A DNA stretch of 63,160 nucleotides from Flavobacteriales bacterium (lineage in GTDB: Bacteria; Bacteroidota; Bacteroidia; Flavobacteriales_G; Salibacteraceae), in assembly GCA_020435995.1 (NCBI GenBank), contig JAGQYO010000014.1, positions 1-63,160 on the forward strand, in the 5' to 3' direction. A model generated the notes under the pieces. It saw only the letters and a program-made list of their open reading frames with translations. It was not told where the DNA came from and made no database searches. How positions within the stretch are numbered: position 1 is the first letter of the stretch; every line of letters begins with the position of its first letter. This document shows, piece by piece, positions 49,701 to 55,145 of the stretch. The translations under genes and the position numbers were made by a program.

Positions 49701-50354
49701 TTCTACATTGCTATAGCCTCCAGGAGGAATACTTCGCAATTGCCACTGAAACACAATATTTTGAGGGCTTTTTGGGGTTTCTGTGCTTGCATCTTTTGGG
49801 CTTAGAACCAGAGGTGGCTCTTGTAAGGTGATTACTGCAAAAGCACAGCTTATATTGGATACAGTTCTTCCTGAATTGTATTCCCTCACTTCGATACAGA
49901 AATTGTAGTTGCCCTCGGGAAGCATTCCTGTTCGTTGTAAATCGGCGACGGTGGTTCCCGTAATATCTAAGTTGTTATAATCGAAATAGGTAGCTAAATC
50001 CGACCCTGATATGTTTTTAAGTTGTCCTGGCAATAATGTTATTCTCTGCGTAGGCTTAAAGTTCGCCTTGGACTGCAACTTAACACTGCTAGAATTAATT
50101 TTCAAATTGAGATATACATCTAAGCTTGGTTCTGTAAGGTCATTAAACAATAGGTTAACCTGTAGGTTAGTGGAGTTGGCCGCATAATAGTCACTAATAA
50201 ATGGAGTATAGGGAAGGCCCATTATTGCGGTGTTGGTTACGGGAGGGCGCTGCTGAGCAAATGATGCGAATCCAAGCAACAGCAAACCTGCTAGCAACAT
50301 CACCCTCAGTGAAGAGATGATTTTCAATGCGTTATGTCTAAAAGTTAAACCCAT
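40746..50354 (-). CDS. Giant ~3200-residue secreted repeat protein with TANFOR-like N-terminus
   Basis: Starting at the ATG at 50354 (MGLTFRHNALKIISSLRVML, then a hydrophobic run to FAQ) gives 3202 residues. Residues ~30-270 resemble the TANFOR N-terminal region known from Tannerella and Cytophaga giants: PYTPFISDYYAANS, LFNDLTEPSLDVYLNLKI and GNYNFCIEVRE; Ig/FN3-like segments follow. A middle part (~400-1150) has long beta-rich domains. From ~1170 to 2870 the protein is made of ~22-residue G-x-G-x-L-x-L units, organised in 194-residue tandem repeats (~1430-2045) and three 153-residue repeats (~2407-2866). The C-terminal ~330 residues hold two Cys in CSGFGGEGYFYYDP and VRVCGFGKS. The end shows no sorting tail I recognise. 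It overlaps the barrel gene by 17 nt and the FN3 gene by 4 nt. Confidence 0.9.
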   Translation of the reverse strand: MGLTFRHNALKIISSLRVMLLAGLLLLGFASFAQQRPPVTNTAIMGLPYTPFISDYYAANSTNLQVNLLFNDLTEPSLDVYLNLKINSSSVKLQSKANFKPTQRITLLPGQLKNISGSDLATYFDYNNLDITGTTVADLQRTGMLPEGNYNFCIEVREYNSGRTVSNISCAFAVITLQEPPLVLSPKDASTETPKSPQNIVFQWQLRSIPPGGYSNVEYILKLYEITDPKTNPKTAVANNLALKIYESPIAVQNPTFIYDVAATLLTIGKRYAFTVQAKDKLGRSSFKNDGISEVHWFRYGMSTNGNIDLKKPEDQGGFSSKENIAFSWGAPDNLEQNMSFKYHMKIVKLEGKTAVDALDKNTSVYNYTSLETTSSQDAIHTLSEKLEKMEEYAWQVTAEFNGVIFAKSKAQTFTGPPLMDYFIAGNEQIQVIKTYNKDLNKLSGRGKVPYGNDALMFEFKDIKLVRSGSDYVLAAGEIIAPFVNKPDPIEIKPESKDNGSAYFQPDSVKLSTQKYYLGGKVTWDLPHAIKGGSKGVVTSNYTYLVYSEKKLIGSATLDASNDYELMDPLNFRLHLFKDVADFLISSNVFRFRLYGEIYAPTNVKSNDNKRIAFEFEDKRDLFYFNMSTKFTRNNELPLVSKANIYAVPKKWILDLSETQSPARHSSSKEWKGLYYEDFDVEYYTDVDNSKQLIFENKLTHTYNLTSNNAVKMWIDAKGLQAKVHRKITASEDAKFNQFPATLYDFEIDVENSITKAKVTGNVLIPFISQSTPFDFTIPINDDGFQTGSFNESFDGYKLVYNPDGGDQLMNLTIKRAVFADNERLDCTIDLEIPKLKVSFSSVNNFRIYGDMFIGYGKRNGSYALPQQKMGKFDSWTINIDKLGAGLIKGNYALSYSGSMPLGSDASGDGGPPRIDISSTLGVTNVAEGVDLAAGDYGSATTEIPVAIKADKKKDQFAFEPMEIKFVSSIVKIEGYLEVRQDDPVWGTCFKGGLNGSLLVPAKIDMGANMILGNTKDNLKYWYFDAYFNDTEGQGIKVFNFFNIVALEGRVYRHMKQNLTTKEFEINKDVEFGAGIYTQLIDPNQQGKLFKSDIGAEIEVVKGDFTVQVEGDIAVFNATGRDKSGASALKKKAAEAAAKEAAKQVAKQIGEINVTVPVGSNNLKLRGSGTIAGMTYVAGGTEVGFLGDISSTPEATVFYTSGSDEIKMKGNTAGAASLTLKKGSDKFDLAFDGSNKGSFDLALSSFQMGASFDNIQKAASLNLGYDSKQMKLAGNKTTGEGSLFLKYDATKELLAKINTAGSAQFDVKYDNFNMHLSGDKSTGSGAIGFKINSDSLFAAVDKSKSQGQLYTDIDGHVVDAFANPSGGKISYSKGSMKYALEANRVNGSGKLEIIPSSTEKYMLELDKVGKGSLLIQNSTLNLSLSADKTAGSGDFYLNTSGITLRGGANKTASTGYAGYRNGSDSIFVSVPSSTELQLNSNFSNNALSFYLNKAGQGNAMFKNSSISLYAGANKSAKSGYFGFKNNQDSLYTFVDGTNTKGQFYLALGSKLINAEATSGDGKLQLKDGSKEFNLLANITEGTGSLELLPGANERYYLALSKAGTGNLEIKRSNFELRLQGAKTAGSGDFYLDTQGKIFRGGANKTAGTGYAGYRNGSDSILVAIPSSTELQLNSNFSNNAISFYINKAGQGDAVFKNSTLSLYAGANKIAKSGYFGFKNNQDSIYTLVDGSKSKGVFYLSFGSKLVNAQSEAGKGSLKLADGAKEFNLDANIAEGTGSLELIPSSNERYFLALSKAGTGNLQIKKSGFELKLQGAKTAGSGDFYLDTQGKIFRGGADKTAGTGYAGYRNGSDSILVAIPSSTELQLNSNFNNNAISFYINKAGQGDAIFKNSTLSLYAGANKSAKSGYFGFKNNQDSIYTLVDGSNSKGVFYLALGSKLVNAQSEAGKGILKLVDGSKEFNLDANIADGTGSLELIPASNERYFLALSKAGTGNLEIKKSGFELKLQGAKAAGSGDFYLDTQGKIFRGGADKTAGTGYAGYRNGSDSVFANISTNKLEIATAFSGVALGLEATKAGKGKFAYTNGGEYVLLDGDVAAKKGSFEIAKSGKKLYLTGDVGNLSGSFGFSSGSDSVFASVSTSAAKYYLNTSSLLIDVAGNINGEATLKVNSGGKELEIDGDVVNNDGKIKYTESGLSLEVNSVSKEFNFVSGSTTIKAKVGTSVEFYENNTQVALNFTNGQGTFNGTYNGKSVEFTVSGTEKYLKVGDASTYAEVSFDNSYNGSAEFKYNGNVYKAEKDASGNYIVQYNTKYAKLNSDKSIELADGTARVLKMSKDNLDVSFDGYTLELDGTAKKLSYKDQSREAYVSATELYMKDGTKSIKLDSDKKIEYANGTAQLFKASADGLDVKYDSYVASYNASKSLSFSDGTRTMAFAGSKMEITDGSNKLAVDANETNPSIELENGTNVMKVNKTEASLVVGSNSLKFVKDNKLEVKYDKYTLDVSKDKANYTDGTYTVALGGDQLLKLSDNNKTFKVTNDQGVEFTSGTTTSIKLSKTELDFKYDSYVASYNASKSLSFSDGTRTMAFAGSKMEITDGSNSLAVEASETNPSIELKNGTNILKVSKAEASLIVGNNSLKFVTDNKLQVKYDKYDLNISKDAASYSDGTYNVNLGGDQLLKLSDQSKSFIITNDQEVQYKDGTTTAITASKTGLDFKYDKYTAGFSTSKSLNFSDGTRSFAFEGNKVELKEGAKTLTLNTDASNPSIALSDGSNSLKMSKQEAEIIYGQNSLKIDKDAKLGITYGTHKLEVNKEQASYTNGNLKAGIGGDNIVTVSEGTRSITFDKSYNLAVKDGKYEAKIGSDKTFMATDGTQTLTFGSQDLIKYSRSDMSLALFKGNIGYGVRSEYQSYKISVEAGKGKSAKVVAEETSMGKLEFSGSSGGDLTVGYTKGSDDLFVDAGKKSFKVYGTMADDIKKSLLGGSGGTAKDPEYIGGSAPPSMSGPKYLGDKITKGEGAVKGKVSMYYSSAKEHLLVNAAVSGAKPICINGSMMVESKKGAWKIMIGEKTKLIELYPTCSGFGGEGYFYYDPKKLEFYAKGGFRFDETVGPSWGNIQAKAHMNLAVGAAAELDPFKLLSAEIAVSMGASLTVNYDFLVYSGSFEVASAQLNGNLKADFVAETLKGNLDGHVRVCGFGKSFSYNFESSL
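41757..43133 (-). repeat. Three tandem 459-nt repeats inside the giant gene
   Basis: A codon for Tyr in a Y-D-(S/K)-Y motif recurs at 43131-43133, 42672-42674 and 42213-42215, exactly 459 nt (153 residues) apart. Copies 1 and 2 are close at DNA level, sharing SKSLSFSDGTRTMAFAGSKM and the following ITDGSN; copy 3 is more diverged (SKSLNFSDGTRSFAFEG). Each copy itself contains several DGT/DGS beta-turn units. In-frame length means copy number can change without breaking the gene. Confidence 0.9.
44210..46070 (-). repeat. 582-nt tandem repeats (about 3.2 copies) inside the giant gene
   Basis: The sequence around CTTCCATTTCTGTAGCCAGC (or a close variant) recurs at 44219, 44801, 45383 and 45965, a constant spacing of 582 nt (194 residues). 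Copies 2 and 3, in gene order, are nearly identical over long stretches. Phrases such as SGDFYLDTQGKIFRGG, AGTGYAGYRNGSDS, KSGYFGFKNNQDS and NERYFLALSKAGTG occur in each copy. The near identity points to recent duplication or gene conversion. This block is also a risk point for short-read misassembly. Confidence 0.92.
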
Positions 50355-52026
50355 ACGATAATCCAAATTGAGTTTCACTTCCCCGTACATTTCCTGCGGA
50401 TTTTCTTGATAAATACCTGCCATCTACACGGATAGAATTGTATTTATCTACACGGTAGTTTATTCCATATACAAACGAAACGTTGTTGTTGAGGTAGGAT
50501 GTATTTAAAAAATTGTCGATATAGCTAACGGCAAGGTTGGTTCCTATTTTATCCTTAAAAAATTGTTTGTTGATTCCTAAAGTTGGTCCGTAAGCTTCAG
50601 TTAAGTTTCCTGGGCTCACAAAGCGGTTATAATTGATGGCAGAAGTAAAAGTGACTTTGAGTTTTGGAAACCCGAGGTTGTAAGCTAAATACGTATTATA
50701 AAATTCAGATCCATCTGAAACCGATAACACACTATTGTCTTGAATGGCATCCGCTTTTTGATAATTTCCTGCTACATTAACCGCATGGGATATGTTTTCG
50801 TTACCTGTGCTGTAAGAAGTGAGCAAGCCGTAATTATTGGTCAATTGAAGAAACTTGATTGTATCCTGAATATTGGCCGCAGATGGGGTGTTTGAAGAAC
50901 GGAAATTTGAATAATTACCCGCTACCATTATTTTTTTGGTAAGTTGGTAGGATGCATTTACAGAACCAATCAAGCGGTTGTCTGAGGTGAGCTGCTCACC
51001 GCTTAAATTATTTCTCTGAACTCCAAAACTCCCTCCCAGGGTCATTTTCTTTTTTAATAATGTAGTGCCTAAGTTAAAGGTGTAATTCTCGAGGTCATTA
51101 TTTAAGTAGATGGCTCCCATGCTTCTGTAGTTAGGCCCAACTCTCCTGTAGGTGAACCCAAGATTGGTTCCTTTGAGGTTGTAAGTCAAGGTTCCTGTTC
51201 CGGCACCGTTAATTACCGTAGAAGAGTTTGGGGTATAAAAAACACCAAAATTATTGGCGTATCCATAAGTGTTTTCTCCTAAAGCTGGAAGCGATACATC
51301 ATAAGTATATGCGCTTTGAGCAAACTCTCCTTGAAAATTTAATTTGGGAGTTAGATTGAGGTTTGTGGTAAGCCCCCACACAAAATTTTCTTGGGCATTT
51401 AATTGGAGGGTATCAATGTCTATTGAATTGGGGTTGTCTTTAGCGCGAACTAAATTCAAATTTATTTCTCCAATACTTAATTTATAACCTACTTGCCCAG
51501 CATAGCCCCATCTTTCGTAAGCAGGTTCATTTGATGCCACGGCAGAACCATCAGGTAAAGGAATGGCCTTGGTCAACCTACCATACATAGCCTTGCCCTT
51601 CCATTTTGAATTTGAAGGTTCTATTTCCACACCAGCGCCTAGAAAAATAAGACCTCCCATGGTAAACTCACTGAATTGCATACTTCGAAATCCAAGATGG
51701 CCGGTTATCCATTTGTATTTAGGGCTAATTCCAAATTGATTGAAGGGTTGTGTGTATTCATTGTTCTGAGAAGTAAACGTGGCGGTGAACGGAATAGCTA
51801 CACTATATAGGTTGATGTTGAGGTTTGCGTTTAATACCCAAAAGTAGGGTGGCCTTTGTTCGTTTATATTTTGAGCGCCATACCAAACCTGAGAAAACGA
51901 CGCCCCTCCATTGACGGTTAGGGGCTTTACTTGACTTAAATCACTTAGATCTTGCCCAAACGAATTTTGAATGACAACCAGAGCCATAACTAACGTAGCG
52001 TAGGATAAGTGGAGCTTTAAGTTCAA
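50338..52026 (-). CDS. Outer-membrane beta-barrel protein, first gene of the nine-gene run
   Basis: The 562-residue protein has a signal peptide (MNLKLHLSYATLVMALVVIQ, cleaved after FGQ) and then continuous amphipathic strands with aromatic belts. Examples are INLYSVAIPFTATFTS, KWITGHLGFRSMQFSEF, FVWGLTTNLNLTPKLNFQGE and the closing strand GSETQFGLSYGFNF, which ends in Phe as barrels recognised by the Bam complex do. About 24-28 strands would fit. It resembles uncharacterised Bacteroidota barrels and not PorP or Sov. Its last 17 nt are shared with the start of the giant repeat gene, so the two are translationally coupled. It may export or anchor that protein. The promoter for the run should lie in the 107 bp to the divergent gene at 52134, but I cannot place boxes with confidence. 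Confidence 0.85.
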   Translation of the reverse strand: MNLKLHLSYATLVMALVVIQNSFGQDLSDLSQVKPLTVNGGASFSQVWYGAQNINEQRPPYFWVLNANLNINLYSVAIPFTATFTSQNNEYTQPFNQFGISPKYKWITGHLGFRSMQFSEFTMGGLIFLGAGVEIEPSNSKWKGKAMYGRLTKAIPLPDGSAVASNEPAYERWGYAGQVGYKLSIGEINLNLVRAKDNPNSIDIDTLQLNAQENFVWGLTTNLNLTPKLNFQGEFAQSAYTYDVSLPALGENTYGYANNFGVFYTPNSSTVINGAGTGTLTYNLKGTNLGFTYRRVGPNYRSMGAIYLNNDLENYTFNLGTTLLKKKMTLGGSFGVQRNNLSGEQLTSDNRLIGSVNASYQLTKKIMVAGNYSNFRSSNTPSAANIQDTIKFLQLTNNYGLLTSYSTGNENISHAVNVAGNYQKADAIQDNSVLSVSDGSEFYNTYLAYNLGFPKLKVTFTSAINYNRFVSPGNLTEAYGPTLGINKQFFKDKIGTNLAVSYIDNFLNTSYLNNNVSFVYGINYRVDKYNSIRVDGRYLSRKSAGNVRGSETQFGLSYGFNF

Positions 52027-52133
52027 GCTATATTTTGTAAAGTAGAATTCCTTTTGTGCGAATATAAGAGAAGGGCTAAAACTGATTTAACAGATTTTAA
52101 ATTTTGTTGTGGTTTGCTATATAATTGTTGTGA

Positions 52134-52838
52134 ATGGATGGTTTAGGTGTTTTTTTAGCTTCATCGGGCCCTATTTTAGATGGAGTTAGTGGAGTCAATT
52201 GGGCCTCACAAGGGAGTGGCCAAGAATGGAGTGCATCGTTTAAAAAAACATTAAAAAATTGGTTCAAATTTGCGGCAGTGAAAAATAAAGACATTTTAAT
52301 TTACATCGTGCCTTTGATAATGGGCATAGTAGCGTTAAATCAAATTAGGTTAGCACAGTTTGGTTTGTTATCACCTTGGAAGGGAGGCGGGTTTGGTATG
52401 TTTGCTTCCAATGCCGGTCCAGATATGAGGGTTTTGTTGGTTCAAGGTATTGATGAATCTGGTGACTACCATCTACTTCAATTTTTTCAGGAGGAGTTAT
52501 TAGAGGAAAGTTGGACAAGGGGATATGCCCAAAGACTTCAAACGTTTCCCAATTTAGAGGGTTTAATGAAAGTTTCAAAAGCTATGGCTAAAGCGCATTA
52601 CGTTAAACGCTTGAACTACGGAAAACATTCAGTCGCCATGAGACTAGGTTGGGAATATAACGATCCCGTATTCCAACCCATCAACTCCATCAAGCTGGCG
52701 TCGCTTGAAGAAAAAACGTATCAGTTCAAATCAATTAAAACCTCCATTTATGAATTTAAGTACACTAAATCTGAACACAGCCTAAAATTCGAAGAAATCC
52801 TTAGCTACCGATATGACAACGATGAAGGCGGTTATTAA
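52134..52838 (+). CDS. Membrane-anchored protein of unknown function, upstream of VKGC homologue
   Basis: This frame gives 234 residues with one clear membrane segment (ILIYIVPLIMGIVAL, ~53-70), then LSPWKGGGFGMFASNAGPD and a soluble domain of ~140 residues. I do not recognise a family. The first 48 residues look unlike the rest. A GTG at 52278 would start the protein at MKNKDILIYIVPLIM, with the membrane segment at the N-terminus as expected for an anchor, so the true start may be there. It is followed with overlap by a membrane-protein gene and then by the carboxylase homologue, so the three probably form one transcript. The combination suggests a helper for the carboxylase, but that rests on position alone. 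Confidence 0.65.
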   Translation: MDGLGVFLASSGPILDGVSGVNWASQGSGQEWSASFKKTLKNWFKFAAVKNKDILIYIVPLIMGIVALNQIRLAQFGLLSPWKGGGFGMFASNAGPDMRVLLVQGIDESGDYHLLQFFQEELLEESWTRGYAQRLQTFPNLEGLMKVSKAMAKAHYVKRLNYGKHSVAMRLGWEYNDPVFQPINSIKLASLEEKTYQFKSIKTSIYEFKYTKSEHSLKFEEILSYRYDNDEGGY

Positions 52839-53715
52839 TAAGATGAACGATCTTGGAAATGAACTGGCGTCATTTCCAAGAGACATTTTGATCTATCGGT
52901 TGAGCCTACTTCTTGTTATTTTGCATTTTTCCGATTCGTGGGTAATTTTTTTGCCAGTGAGCATCGCGTCACTTTTTGTATTCACGCTTCGAAGCTCGGC
53001 AGTCAACAGGTGGCTTTGGCTTTGTGTTTTACTAGGCATTACGGTTTATAATTTCCATTTTTGGAACCAAGTGGACAACCATAAATACCTGATCAACTAT
53101 TGGGTAGGCGCATGCTTTTTGTCCACATTTTATAAGGACAGGTTAAACGTGTTAAAAGCCAATGCCAACGTTTTAATTATTCTCACGTTTTTGTTTGCTT
53201 TATATTGGAAAATAGCCTCGCCTGATTTTTTAAATGGAACCTTTATGCAACTCCAATTATTAACCGAGCCTAGGCTTCAGTATTTAACGGTGTTCTTCAC
53301 CAACATCGAATATGATTTGTTAAAGGATAAGTTGCGTCTTATGGAATTTATGGTTTCGGATCCAAATCTTTACATGAAAATTACCCTAAACAGCGATCCT
53401 GTATTAATGCCTTTAGCCTTGTTATTAACTTATTCCGCGCTTGTTTTGGAATTTGGAATTTTAGCATCATTTATCCTTACCAAAATTCGTTTTTTTAGAA
53501 TGAATCGAGATTACTTCTTGTTAGTATTTCTCGCGGCCACCTACCTTTTTGTACCTGTTGTTGCCTTCGGATTTACACTAGCCATCTTAGGAATTGCCCA
53601 AATTGAATTGTATGAGATAAAGAAATTTAAACTTTATTTTTTGGCATTTATCTTTCTTCAAATCATGTCTCGGTTTTCTGTTATCGACCTGATTAGAGGA
53701 GATTTCAGTTTTTAA
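52813..53715 (+). CDS. Membrane protein, possible diverged HTTM/VKGC-like protein
   Basis: The 300-residue frame has about seven hydrophobic segments. Loop phrases FWNQVDNHKYLINYWVGACF and FALYWKIASPDFLNGTF sit where VKGC-family proteins have LDK...NHFYL and YFIAGxxKLxxDWxxG. I therefore suspect a degenerate HTTM-domain protein that has lost the catalytic Lys; this is inference. Starts at 52813, 52822 or 52843 are possible. The last (MNDLGNELASFPRD) lies 4 bases after the upstream stop codon and may be the best. It sits between the upstream anchor-like gene and the VKGC homologue 27 bp downstream, all in one direction. Confidence 0.7.
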   Translation: MTTMKAVINKMNDLGNELASFPRDILIYRLSLLLVILHFSDSWVIFLPVSIASLFVFTLRSSAVNRWLWLCVLLGITVYNFHFWNQVDNHKYLINYWVGACFLSTFYKDRLNVLKANANVLIILTFLFALYWKIASPDFLNGTFMQLQLLTEPRLQYLTVFFTNIEYDLLKDKLRLMEFMVSDPNLYMKITLNSDPVLMPLALLLTYSALVLEFGILASFILTKIRFFRMNRDYFLLVFLAATYLFVPVVAFGFTLAILGIAQIELYEIKKFKLYFLAFIFLQIMSRFSVIDLIRGDFSF

Positions 53716-53742
53716 ACATTTTGCAGTGGTCACCTTATAGTC

Positions 53743-55062
53743 GTGAAAGAAAAACTTGATAAAATATTTTTTTCTAAGGTAACCAGTACTCCTATTGCTT
53801 TTTTTAGAATAGGGTTTGGTATCATGTTATGCATCGAAATTCTCAACTATTTCAAATTTGGCTGGATTCAAGAATACTTTATCAACCCTAAATTCTATTT
53901 TACTTTCGATGGGTTCCACTGGCTTCAGCCCCTTTCGCCATCCTTTATGGTTGCCTTGTTTTTTGTGCTCTTTTTAAGTGGGCTGCTCGTCGCTGTAGGG
54001 TTATTCTATCGTTGGGCACTTTTGGTTTTTTTGATTGGGTTTTCTTATTTGTTTTTATTGGACAAAACAAATTATCTCAATCATTTCTACTTGATTATTC
54101 TGGTTTTATTTTTAATGCTATTCATCCGAGCTGACCGTGCGTTTTCTTTAAGACAAATCTTTTTTTCAGCGCCGAGATTAGATGATTTGCCAAGTTGGAA
54201 CCTGATTATACTGAGGTTTCAAATAGGCCTTGTGTATGTGTACGGTGGAATCGCAAAACTTAATGCGGATTGGTTACAAGGCGAGCCTATTAGAATATGG
54301 ATCGGCAATTGGCAGGAGAAGTATGCATTTCTTTCGTCGCTTTCGAGTGAGTTATTGGTCTGCTTTTTTACCTATGGAGGTTTGTTGTTCGACTTATTTA
54401 TTGTTCCGTTGCTCATCATAAAGCGGACAAGAATGCTAGGCATTTGTCTGGTCTTTTTATTTCATATTATAAATTGGCAGTTGTTTTCAATAGGGATTTT
54501 TCCATGGTTTATGATGGTTGCTACTATTTTGTTCTTTCCCGTTGAGTGGTTCAACCGATTCAGACAAAGACCCGAGAACCCTGATTGCATAGAGTCAAAA
54601 AGCTTCATTTACACTGGCCTATTGGTTTACATGTTGATTCAACTGCTTGTGCCGCTCAGGCACTTCATTTATCCCGGCGATCCAAACTGGTCTGAAGAAG
54701 GCCATCGTTTTTCTTGGCACATGAAATTGAGGCAAAAAGTATCACAAGTGGATATTGTGATAAACGACCTGAATACAAACAAAAGTTATTTGGTAGACCA
54801 GAGTAGCTATCTTACAGAAAGGCAGTTGCTAAAAATGTGGTATAAGCCAGATATGATTCAACAGTTTGCGGTTTTTGTGGCAGGCGATGCTCAAGCGTAT
54901 GGTATTGAGCGATACACTGTTACAGCGCGCGCCTATTGTAGTCTTAATGGACGCGCACCTCAATTGTTTCTTGATACTGCTGTTGATTTATCGCGTGTGC
55001 AATATGGTATGTTTGAAGCTGCTGATTGGATTCTTCCGCTCAACACCCCTTTGAAACCTTGA
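53743..55062 (+). CDS. Vitamin K-dependent gamma-glutamyl carboxylase homologue (HTTM domain)
   Basis: In animals this membrane enzyme uses reduced vitamin K, O2 and CO2 to convert Glu to gamma-carboxy-Glu in secreted proteins. The 439-residue protein, starting at a GTG, aligns by eye along the whole core of the human enzyme. LLDKTNYLNHFYL carries the Lys at 108 that matches catalytic-base Lys218. VYVYGGIAKLNADWLQGEP matches FIAGVKKLDADWVEG. FHIINWQLFSIGIFPWFMM matches FHCMNSQLFSIGMF. YPGDPNWSEEGHRFSWHMKL matches the lumenal NW...YSWDMM stretch. The C-terminal part has SYLTERQLLKMWYKPDMIQQ and SLNGRAPQLFLD, as in bacterial relatives. Substrates are unknown. Bacteroidota use menaquinone, so a reduced naphthoquinone cofactor is available in principle. 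It ends the three-gene run divergent from the giant operon. Confidence 0.9.
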   Translation: MKEKLDKIFFSKVTSTPIAFFRIGFGIMLCIEILNYFKFGWIQEYFINPKFYFTFDGFHWLQPLSPSFMVALFFVLFLSGLLVAVGLFYRWALLVFLIGFSYLFLLDKTNYLNHFYLIILVLFLMLFIRADRAFSLRQIFFSAPRLDDLPSWNLIILRFQIGLVYVYGGIAKLNADWLQGEPIRIWIGNWQEKYAFLSSLSSELLVCFFTYGGLLFDLFIVPLLIIKRTRMLGICLVFLFHIINWQLFSIGIFPWFMMVATILFFPVEWFNRFRQRPENPDCIESKSFIYTGLLVYMLIQLLVPLRHFIYPGDPNWSEEGHRFSWHMKLRQKVSQVDIVINDLNTNKSYLVDQSSYLTERQLLKMWYKPDMIQQFAVFVAGDAQAYGIERYTVTARAYCSLNGRAPQLFLDTAVDLSRVQYGMFEAADWILPLNTPLKP

Positions 55063-55145
55063 TTTCTGTGATCTGACAACTGCTTTGATTTATAAATAAT
55101 CCTCGACCTAATTCACTTAAATTTGCAGGTTCAATAATTACGCTT

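Noticed and set aside
21073-50423. Many opposite-strand reading frames of 60-150 codons inside the giant genes
   Set aside because: They lie wholly within strongly coding repeat genes, repeat with the same period and show no family motifs, so they are frame shadows.
52027-52133. Bacteroidota-type promoter boxes (TTG and TAnnTTTG) for the giant operon
   Set aside because: Only near-matches such as TATATTTTG are present, which AT-rich DNA gives by chance; I could not place a start with confidence.
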